Source of the DNA: Phalacrocorax aristotelis
Lineage: Eukaryota > Chordata > Aves > Suliformes > Phalacrocoracidae
Assembly: GCF_949628215.1 (NCBI RefSeq)
Contig: NC_134310.1
Span: forward strand, 11,111,401 to 11,175,400
Reading direction: 5' to 3'
Length of the DNA: 64,000 bases
Part shown: piece after piece, positions 1-9,100 of the stretch
Layout: every line of letters starts with the position of its first letter
Position numbering within the stretch: position 1 is the stretch's first letter
Translations under genes and position numbers: made by a program
Notes under the pieces: model-generated
Database searches by the model: none
The model's input: the letters and a program-made list of their open reading frames with translations, nothing else
Told to the model about the DNA's origin: nothing

Positions 1-881
1 AAATAAGTAAACTTAAGTTATGTTTTATCTCTTCTTTTAGATGAACATGAATTTGATTTTGCTCCAGAGGTAGTCTTGGAATTATTGGTTTCTGATTGGA
101 CAGCTTTAAAAAATGTCATTTGGGAGTTTTCAGCTAAATAACGATAATTGCAAATGTTTGTTTTGCCTGGATGAGAGGCATACTAAGGGAGTACCTTTTA
201 TAAATAAGAGATCAGTGCAAGTTCCGAACCCAAGTTATGCAACACAGCACTGTGCTTAAATCAATGAGTTGTTCAAAATGCAATGTGACATTAATGCAGT
301 GTGGCATCTGAGTTAATTGAAATTGTAAATGAAGCGGTTGGACAGTGGAACATATGCGGCCAATCACTTGAAAACAAATGGCCACTTTTAATAACTCTCT
401 CTCCAAGGTACATTTTTTTCATGACCTGTTCCACTTCCTTGTTTCTACAGAACCTGACAACACTTGGATTTTTGTAGTGGCAAGAGACAAACTGAGTCAG
501 ATTGCCCTTTTCATTTCCTGATGAAAGCATATGGCTGTTTGGGTGCAGACACGACACACCAGTGGTCATTACTGGTCAAAAGAAACTGAAGATGAACACT
601 TCACATACTTGCACGAGATGTCTTGACCAGGTTGTCTCAAACAAGCAACTATAGGCAAATTAATTCATATATTTCTTTAAATATTCCAGCACAATATTGT
701 GCTTTTGTCCTTTAAAACTTGCAAGTATATCTTCCAAGGATTGAGCCAGTGGTAGCGTTACGTTCTGCCAATATACATTTCCCTCTATTCAAGAGAGCAT
801 TGGCTTGAACTCTAAGCTCCAGTTAGCATTGTCTGACACATCTAAATGAAGAAATCAAGCCTGTTTACATAAACCCTTGTA
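1..881. repeat. unit R, outer left copy
   Basis: One of four copies of an 881-bp AT-rich unit (1-881; 16890-17770 inverted; 26520-27400; 43409-44289 inverted). It contains no convincing gene. A splice-acceptor-like cttcttttag at 31-40 precedes about 33 open codons, but no family was recognised. The outer pair has aaatga near 845, the inner pair aaacga. Confidence 0.85.
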
Positions 882-1046
882 AAGCTGGCAAGGCAAAAGG
901 CTGGCTTGGCTGACCAGGGATGATGACCTAGAAATAAGGAGAAAAAAGAAGCCCTGGGCTAGAGAACCATGACTGTGGGAATGATAAACTCCGAATAAAC
1001 CCCCAACTTGTGGGTCCCTTCCAACTAAGGACATTCTATGATTCTA
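881..1046 (+). mobile_element. CR1 remnant, internally deleted
   Basis: A stretch matching the CR1 region just after the endonuclease (ggctggcttggctgaccagg) runs into a CR1 3' end (gtcccttccaact...attctatgattctat). Most of ORF2 is missing. Mirror copy 43244-43409 (-). Confidence 0.75.
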
Positions 1047-1262
1047 TAATGTTTTGGTTATTGCTGACCAGTGCTTGCACAGTGTCAAGGCTGTCTCTCC
1101 AAACTCTGCCCGCCCCCAAAGGCCAGTAGGCTGGAGGGTGGGCAAAAGGTTGGGAGGGGAGACAGCTGGGACAGCTGACCCCAACTGTCCAAAGGGATAT
1201 TCCATACCATATGACAACGTGCTCAGCAATAAAAGCTCAGGGAAAGGGGGAGGATGGGGGGG
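1047..1262 (+). mobile_element. partial ERV LTR, forward
   Basis: Matches the middle of the LTR seen complete at 9688-10272: ttggttattgctga, the agggatattcc block, and ctcagcaataaaagct with a polyadenylation signal. The first ~120 bp and the tail are missing. It is fused head-on to the reverse LTR piece at 1263. Mirror copy 43028-43243 (-). Confidence 0.7.
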
Positions 1263-1490
1263 GACAGTAAATCCTGTTATCCTCTGTAACATCTTCATCA
1301 TCCCTTTTCCCAACTTGGCTGGGGGCAGGGCTTCCCTATGGGCAGTTTATTGGAGGGGGGTCAGCCACCCCCACCGTGGCCCTGCCCCTCCCAGCCTCCC
1401 CGACTCGGGCAGAGTGTGGGAAGCTGGAAAGGTAGCCGACCCTCCCCCACAGTGAGGAGAATTAACCCCTTCTCAGCCAAAACCAGCACA
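1263..1490 (-). mobile_element. partial ERV LTR, reverse
   Basis: On the minus strand it starts tgtgctggttttggctgaga, as does the complete LTR at 55534-56046, and shares its ttaacccctt and GC-rich block. It is truncated at 1263, where it meets the forward LTR. Mirror copy 42800-43027 (+). Confidence 0.72.
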
Positions 1491-2087
1491 ACAGGGAAGG
1501 TCCATAGACTAAGGGAATGATGTCTGTGTATTATGTTAAAGGATGGGAAGGGGAGGGGTGGTGGTTGGTAAGGTTGTATTGGATGGTATGGGACCTGGGC
1601 ATGGTGTAAATGGTATGGAATAAGGGGTGGAGAATGTGCTGGGTGGAGAATGTGCTGGGTGGAGAATGTCCCAGTTGGGCTGCCAATTCTTTCAGGCTCT
1701 GGGTGTGCTCGGGTTTCAGTTCCCAAGCCACTGGAGGATTCAGCCAAACCAGACACTGAGCCAAAAGCACCCATTCCTCATCCCATCCAGGTACTGGAGG
1801 TTCAGGAGTCACGTCCCAGGCTCCCTTGTTCTTACGCTAGAACAAGTTTCAAAATGTTTGCGCTATGCTACCTCAAGTAGGAGTACTAAACATACTTCCT
1901 GCCAGACTATTAACCCCAAGCGCCCATCCTCAAGACCTGCAAGATTACACTCCGGCAAACTAATTTGGCAGCTGAAGGTGGTCTCTGCGTTGTGGACATT
2001 TGTTGGATGCACTATAGCTGTACACTCCTCTTTTCACAGTACTAAGCTTCCTTCGGATCCCACTTCTGACAGCAGTTTTAAAATCAG
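1491..2087 (-). pseudogene. ERV leader and gag start, broken
   Basis: Read on the minus strand (or plus at 42203-42799), ctgtcagaagtgggatccga at 2071-2052 resembles a tRNA-Leu primer-binding site of ERVL-type elements. It is followed by open sequence rich in Pro/Trp, like a gag N-terminus. A 16-bp motif (gtgctgggtggagaat) is repeated three times near 1635-1670. The family assignment is tentative. Confidence 0.5.
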
Positions 2088-2227
2088 AATCATAGAATGG
2101 TTTAGGTTGGAAGGGACCTTTAGAGGTCACCTAGTCCAACCCCCCTGCAGTGAGCAGGGACATCTTCAACTAGATCAGGCTGCTCAGACACACGTCCAAC
2201 CTGACCTTGAATGTTTCTAGGGATGGG

Positions 2228-2254
2228 TGTCGTGGTTTAGCCCCAGTCAGCAAC
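2228..2254 (-). mobile_element. 27-bp LTR terminus left inside CR1
   Basis: tgtcgtggtttagccccagt... is the reverse complement of the 3' end of the solo LTR at 49206-49232. It is a scar of an LTR insertion followed by deletion of CR1 sequence. Mirror 42036-42062 (+). Confidence 0.65.
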
Positions 2255-2996
2255 CACTCATGAGGTTCTCACGGGCCCACCTCTCCAGCTTGTCTAGGTC
2301 TCTCTGGATGACATCCCGTCCTTCTGGCATGTCAGCTGCACCGCTCAGCTTGGTGTCATCCGCAAAATTGCTGAGGGTGCACTTGATCCCACTGTCCATG
2401 TCATTGATGAAGATATTAAATAGTACCGGTCCCAGTACGGACCCCTGAGGGACACCACTCGTCACCGGTCTCCATCTGGACATTGAGCCATTGACCACTA
2501 CCCTCTGGATGCGACCATCCAGCCAGTTCCTTATCCACTGAACAGTCCACCCATCAAATTTGTATCTCTCCAGTTTAGAGAGAAGGATGCTGTGGGGGAC
2601 CGTGTCAAAGGCCTTACAGAAGTCCAGATAGATGACATCCGTAGCTCTTCCCTTGTCCACTGATGTAGTCACTCCATCATAGAAGGCCACTAGGTTGGTC
2701 AGGCAGGACGTGCCCTTGGTGAAGCCATGCTGGCTGCCTCGGATCACCTCCCTGTCCTCCATGTGCCTTAGCATAGTTTCTAGGAGGATCTGCTCCATGA
2801 TCTTCCCAGGCACAGAGGTGAGGCTGACAGGACGGTAGTTCCCCAGGCCCTCCGTTCTGCCCTTTTTAAAGATGGGCCCAATGTTTCCCTTCTTCCAGTC
2901 CCCAGGGTCTTCACCTGACTGCCATGACTTTTCAAATATCATGGAGAGTGGCTTAGTGACTACATCAGCCAATTCCCTTAGGACTCCGGGATGCAT
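2247..2996 (-). pseudogene. CR1 ORF2 reverse transcriptase, truncated
   Basis: 249 open codons with [39 protein letters not shown] and the catalytic FADDTK block. It breaks off after ENLM into the LTR scar at 2254. Mirror 41294-42043 (+). Confidence 0.9.
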
Positions 2997-3061
2997 CTCA
3001 TCAGGTCCTATAGACTTGTGTATGTCCAGGTTCCTCAGGCAGTCATGAACCTGATCTTCCC

Positions 3062-3451
3062 TTACAGTGGGAGGGGCTTTATCTCCCTGGTCTCCATCCT
3101 GCGGTCCATTGGCTTGGGAGGGGTGAGGAGAGAGATTACCATGCCAGTGAAGACTGAGGCAAAAAAGGTGTTGAGTACCTCAGCCTTCTCCTCATCTGTT
3201 GATACTAGGCCACCATTCTTGTTCACCATGGGGGGTACGCTTTCTTTGACTTTCCTTTTCTGGTTGACGTACCTGTAGAAGCCCTTCTTGTTATTCTTTG
3301 CACCCCTTGCCAAATTCAGCTCCAGCCGTGCCTTGGCCCTCCTGACCGCATCCCTACGCAACCGGGCAGCGTCCCTATACTTTTCCCAGGATACCTGTCC
3401 CTGCTTCCACTCCCTGTGCAGTTCCTTCTTGCTCTTTAGTTTGGCCAGCAT
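3062..3451 (-). pseudogene. CR1 ORF2 linker between endonuclease and RT
   Basis: 129 open codons in a frame shifted from the endonuclease, basic and Arg/Lys-rich, ending before the reverse transcriptase. The same arrangement is normal in CR1 ORF2, but here stops separate the three parts. Mirror 40839-41228 (+). Confidence 0.8.
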
Positions 3452-3454
3452 GTC

Positions 3455-4417
3455 TCAACTCAGCCATGCTGGTCTCTTCCCTTGCTTGCGTGATTTCTTA
3501 CACCTGGGGACTGAGAGCTCTTGCGCTTTATGGAACGCGTCCTTAAAGATCTCCCAGCTCTCTTCTGTTCCCTTGCCCCTGAGGACCGTTTCCCAGGGGG
3601 TCCTGCTGACTAACTCCTTGAAGAGCTGGAAGTCCGCTTTCCTAAAATTTAGGGTCCTGACTATACTCCTAGCTTTTCCCATAGCCCTCAGGAGTGTGAA
3701 CTCCACCAATGCGTGATCGCTGCAGCCCAGGCTGCCTCCAATCTTGACATCACCGATGAGCTCACTTGCATTGGTGACCATCAGGTCTAGTATTGCATCC
3801 CCTCGGGTAGGGCTGTCTACTACCTGGCTCAAGAAGTTATCCTCAACGCATTCTAGGAATCTCCTGGATTGCCGCCAGCTCGCCGTGCTACTTTTCCAGC
3901 AGATGTCGGGGTGGTTGAAGTCCCCCAGTAGGACGAGAGCCTGCGAGCGCGAAGCCTCCTGGAATTGGAGGAAGAAGGCTTCGTCAGTAGGCTCCCCTTG
4001 GTCAGCCGGCCTGTAGTAGACACCAACCACAAGGTTCCCTTTGTTGCCTCTGTCTCTGTTTCTTACCCATAAGCTTTCGACCTGCTCATGGTTATTCTTC
4101 AGGGACAGCTCTTCACACTGTATTGATTTTTTGATGTAGAGAGCAACGCCTCCGCCCCTCCTTCCTCGCCTGTCGCTTCTGAACAGCCTGTAGCCATCGA
4201 TAGCCACATTCCAGTCATGGGGTTCATCCCACCAAGTTTCAGTAATGGCAACTAGGTCGTAGCTTTCTAGCAGCACGGTAGTTTCCAACTCCTCCTGTTT
4301 GTTTCCCATGCTGCATGCGTTAGTATAGAGGCATTTCATCTGGGCTGTGTGCCGTGTCTCCTTCTTATCAAACACCCCTTGATACCCTTGAGGTGTTTCA
4401 TGTTTTAGTAATGTCAT
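3455..4417 (-). pseudogene. CR1 ORF2 endonuclease (EEP) domain
   Basis: 320 open codons. The EEP apurinic-type nuclease nicks target DNA for CR1 insertion. Visible signature pieces are the CLYTNA start, [24 protein letters not shown] and SDHALVEF, which hold the Glu, Asp, Asn and His catalytic residues. It stops at 3455, before the next open piece (3451-3062). Mirror 39873-40835 (+). Confidence 0.9.
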
Positions 4418-4430
4418 TGTGTAGGTCTGG

Positions 4431-4979
4431 ACAGACTAAACACATGCATCGATTGCTATGCAGTAATTGGTTCCGTGTGAGGGAGTTTGGATATTTATAG
4501 TCCCCATGAAAGAGTGATTATTAATGCAAAGAACACTACAAAGCTACAGGAAAAGTGGCTATCTCTACTTCCCCTTTCCTTGCTGACAGGAGCAGCAGTT
4601 GTCAGAGGTTGGGAGGAGTAGGGTGCTGAGGGTGTCTGTTCTGGCCACACACGAGCGTGGTCCCAGGCATCCCCAAAGGCAGAGTCATGCTGCTTCCCCC
4701 TTCGGGCTGAGGTGGATGTGTTGTATGAGGTGGAGAGCACCTTCCAGATTATTTAATCTTTAGTTGTTGTTGGACTGCTCTGAACTGTCGCTCATTGATT
4801 GGTGTGGTCAAATATTCTTGTATAAGTTTAGTTCTGCTATTTCTGCCAATTATGTGTTTTGTTTGGTTTTTTTTTAATAACACCTGCTTCGTTGTGCTTC
4901 ATCTAACAAAAGTTACAACCCTAACAACTACATAGCAACATACCAAAGGTCAAACAGCGGGCCTCCAACATCAGTGTAG
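4431..4979. other. gene-free stretch, partly ERV-related
   Basis: 4431-4525 is similar to 56139-56255 in reverse (aataatcactctttca, aactccctcac, gcatagtaat...), which lies in the distal ERV region. The rest has short open frames but no recognisable gene. Mirror 39311-39859. Confidence 0.5.
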
Positions 4980-5020
4980 TTATTCGAGTGATGTCAGCTC
5001 AGTAGGCCAAGACAACCAGA

Positions 5021-5154
5021 GGAGGGCACGGGGCACGGGGCACGGGGCACGGGGTGGGGGGTGGGGGGCAGGAGGGGGCAGAGAGAAAGAGAGCGAGCCA
5101 AGTGGGTGAGGGTGGGGGTGGGGGTGGGGTTGCACGAGAGTGGGGGCGGGGCTG
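5021..5154 (+). repeat. G-rich tract with GGGGCAC tandem
   Basis: Four tandem gggcac-type units, then runs such as gtgggggtgggggtgggg. There are many runs of three or more G on the plus strand, so G-quadruplex folding is plausible. Mirror C-rich copy 39136-39269. Confidence 0.85.
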
Positions 5155-5379
5155 AGGGATTTTACAAGTATATCACATCTCTGTCTCCTTCCTTTCTTGC
5201 CTTCAGAAATATTTACAAGGCTCTTTTTTGAAAACCTAAGTTCTAAACCCCTCAAGTTCATGCCAAGGAAAAGTTCTTAACAGCTTTGATTTAGACATTC
5301 CAACAGTTATGGCCCTTATGAATGCCTTAAGTTATACAATTTGAACATTAAACTCATACAAAGAAGTTGATTCTTAAAG

Positions 5380-6079
5380 ACTTTAATTTTTTAAAAAAGT
5401 ATTCAAGACTGTTTTCTAACCAATGTGCATCATCAACAGGTTCAGTGAAAACACCAGATTTCTTCCTAGTATGACATCTATAATACCAAAAGCATACTAT
5501 GAGAATCCGCGCAGCATAAATTGGTACAATTGGTACATAGCATCAGTTGGTACAATGTTTTACAAGAACAAAATTAAACTTTAACATTAACTGCTATAAA
5601 AACAATGTTTCCAGCTCGTACAAAGCACAGTAAAAAGCCATCCTGACACATGTTGAAAACCTACACACTAACAGGTCAGTATGACTGGAAGAGAGTATGT
5701 TTTATACAAATGAAGCAATTAAGCAGTTGAAAGACTATTTACACTCTTTCCTGCTATTAACTGGACAAACATACAGGGGTCAGATTAAAACATACTACAA
5801 CTCTGTCTCCTGTTTTCTGAATGGGATTTTGAGATGTGTATTGCTTATTAATACTGGATAAAACCATCAGCAAAGCATTTAAATACTTTTCAAATGAAGA
5901 TTAAAGGGGCTGTTATTCCACAAAATGTAGCATTAAAATACTGTGCTTATAAAACTTTAAAAACTTTTGGTCTGTAGATTTCAAATGCAAAATTTAATAA
6001 CTTTTATTTTGTATTTAAAAAAAAAACCACAACAAACCAACAACCAAACAAAAAAGACTCCAGAGGCATCATTTTTTTC
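5380..6079 (-). other. PSIP1: probable 3' UTR of PSIP1
   Basis: AT-rich, non-repetitive sequence follows the stop. A minus-strand AATAAA lies at 6008-6003, only about 70 nt after the stop, and an ATTAAA-type signal lies near 5384. The actual 3' end cannot be fixed from sequence alone. The mirror copy is 38211-38910 (+). Confidence 0.45.
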
Positions 6080-6128
6080 TCAAAGAGTTTCCTTTGGATT
6101 TTCAAGCTCGGTCTCTTCACCTGATGTT
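6080..6128 (-). CDS. PSIP1: PSIP1 terminal exon (coding part) with stop
   Basis: The acceptor tttttctag is followed by 15 codons, [15 protein letters not shown], then TGA. The two nt left from 19303 plus the first base here complete a Lys codon. The tail resembles the LEDGF C-terminus (SSEERETEI...). It lies in the left arm; the mirror copy is at 38162-38210 (+). Confidence 0.85.
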
Positions 6129-9100
6129 CTAGAAAAATAATAAAGCAACATTAATACCCATATAAAGAATTTTAGACATAAATCTTACTTTAAAATTCAT
6201 TGACCTGGAATAAGACTAGAATCTCAGTGTGTTGATGCACATTCAGCAGTAGATGAAGTTTGGAAGACTGAAGCAGTTAGTGATGCCAGCTTCTCTCCTT
6301 GAGAGGACTGCGTTCCACCCCCCTCCACCCCCACACACCAGTTGAGCTCAAGTCAACATGCCAAGCTGCGAACTGCAGTTATTCAGGATCTGATTTGTAT
6401 TCCATTCAGGCATTACTGAATAGTAAGCCAAACAGTTTTTTACTGTAGTTCTGACACTGGTGCCAGTACCAAACTCAATGCCCTTGGAAGCGTAGAAGAT
6501 GGAATCCAATACTCTTTTTGTGCTGGAAAAAGAAAAGGAAGTTTGTGTTGACTGCAGGACCATGCCATCAGCAGCATGCACATTCAAGCTTGTAGCTTCC
6601 TTTCACTCCAACCAGCACTAATGTATTGGTTTGCTAGAAAACTTTTCACATCCTTCTCCTGGATTTTAGCAGTGGAGTTTCTGAATGACTGCAGCATATT
6701 GCTCCAAGTTGTTTGCAGTGACCATTGCAACAATCATTTAAGGTTTACTTTCCCCCTTATAAACAGAGTTTATGAATTTTTATCCAGAAACTATTGGGCT
6801 TTTTCTGCATCCTTACTCTACTAAACTAGGTTGGTTTTTTTTTTAATTATTTTTTAGCAGTTTAGAAATATATTTCATGCAATATTTTAGGAAGCAAGTA
6901 AAAAATAGCTGCTTTACGGGGAGAGGGTCTATGGTTTTAATTTGTGAATTGCTTTCTTTAAATTAGGCTGAAAAACAAGCTGAAGCTGCAGAAGCTGCAG
7001 TGGTAGCAGCTGCAGTGGCTGTGACTCCAAAAGTAAGCCCTAAAAGAGGAAGACCAGCAGGTAACTTCAAACAAAAAGGAATAATAATTATTTTTCCTCA
7101 TACAAAATAACTTAACAGAGATGGCTGGAGGCTTTATTGCCCACAGATCTTCAGAGTATTACAGAATATTTCCTAACATGTAAACTTCCAATTTTTATTT
7201 TTTCATATATATATATATATAAAAATAAATAAACATACATATACACATCTAAACTATCCCACATGGCGACCTGAGGTATTTAGCACATAAAGGGCCTTAA
7301 AATGTTTATGGTTATGCTGGGTCCTCTGAAATAAGGATCACTGTATCCCCTTGCGAGTATCACCTTTAGGAAAGCCTCCATAGGATTCTGCTAACTTACA
7401 GACTATGCAATAAGACCTCTGTTTCCCTGTGGCTTCACAAAGGTTTATATTAATCAAAGATGTATAAAACTGGTACTTAAGTTGTGTTAGAATATCCACA
7501 AAACAAGTTTTAAAAAAAATGGGGGGAGGGAGACTGTCTATAGGTAGAGCTCAGAGGGCAGTAAAAACGAGTGAAGAGCTGGAGAGATTTTGCTGAAAAG
7601 ACGTTTGAAGGAAACCTCTGTAGACTGATAGACAACTGAGAAGAAAATATAGCTATTAGAAGCAGCATGTAATTTAAAAGATTTTGCTAATAGTTCTGCA
7701 GTACTTGTTTGTGAAAATAGCAATAACTTAACTGTAATTCTTATGGCAAGTTTGCAAGTATTCTTGAAGCAAACATTTAAAATTTTTTTTGCTGCTAACA
7801 TGGGGAAAGTTATTGGAGCACTTAAATATGCTATATGAGCATTTAGTCTGGGAAACAGATAATTTTATACTCACCTGTATCTGGTAGCATTATGAAAATA
7901 ACTTTTAGAAAGTGCAACCATAGTTAGCTCCCAAGGCAAACTATTCAAGACTAGATGTGAGGAAATGAAGTACTACCTTAGTACTTCACCCACTTTCATT
8001 ATGTTTATTAAACGAATATTTTTAATACTTTAATGTGTGTGAGATTATATTGATCATTCAAATGAATTGTGTTTATGCAAGCTATTGTCCGTAAGAGCAG
8101 GAAAGGACCTTTGCAAGAGATGTTTTGGCACCCTATGGGAAATGTGTTACTAGATGATGTACTGTGCAGCACTCTCTTGCATTAATATGATGCGTGCATC
8201 TCTTGCTTAGCAGTGCTCCACACTAACACCAGCAGCACTTCAAACACTGGGCTGTTAGGTTTTTTCCTAACAGAATGTTCACTGGGGATAACAAATAAGC
8301 ACGTTCCATAAATTTCAATCCATAATGGCAGCATACTAAGTATTTTAATTTTACAAAATTCAAAGGGTATAAGCGTCGAGAAGGTGGATAAACCATTTAG
8401 CTCGCTTTAACACTGAAACATGGTGAAATTGAGAAAATGTAGAACTGTGCTGCATACCTCAGCATGGTGGTAGAATTTCTTGACACTGATTTACTCTCAG
8501 GGAAAGGGATGGAAGCTCCATGAAGCTCTTAAAACTACTACTGATAAATAGGTTGAGTTTAGATTTGCACACTAAATTACTTAAGTCTTTTCCCCCGCTT
8601 ATTATTGTCTTATTATTCCACTTATTATTCTCTTGTTTCAGGCGTATTTTTTTTATTAGCTGCGTAACATGAGGCAGGGCCGTTCTGAGTGCACTGGGTG
8701 GAAAAGGCACAGGAATAGATGGTTTAAACCTCTTAGACTGCTATCTTAAAGGACCAAAGTGTTGGTTGAGATTTTAATTTTTCAAAGGGATCTCGATTAA
8801 ACTTTGATACACAGTTCCAACCTCTGAATTTTTTTTTAAATAGAGTATTTACCTTACTAGGTTTGACTCAAGTGCTGCTTCTATGCATTGACATGAGAAA
8901 CAATCCTTTTATATAAGGAACGGGTGGTGGCTGTAGACTAACCTGTTCTTTTTGTATAATTAGCTACTGAAGTAAAGGTTCCAAAACCAAGAGGGAGACC
9001 CAAATTGGTGAAACCACTTTGTCCTTCAGAGACTGACATGTGAGTTGGCTTTTTATATAAAATGCCTGTCTTTATTGTAAACCAAGTGGTTGCATTTGAT

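Larger units (their letters stand above)
2088..4430 (-). mobile_element. CR1 LINE, 5'-truncated and internally deleted
   Basis: The 3' end is at 2088 (agaatcatagaatgg) and the endonuclease and reverse transcriptase lie upstream. The C-terminal third of ORF2 is gone: at 2228-2254 a 27-bp LTR terminus joins the 3' UTR to the middle of the reverse transcriptase. Mirror copy 39860-42202 (+). Confidence 0.92.
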
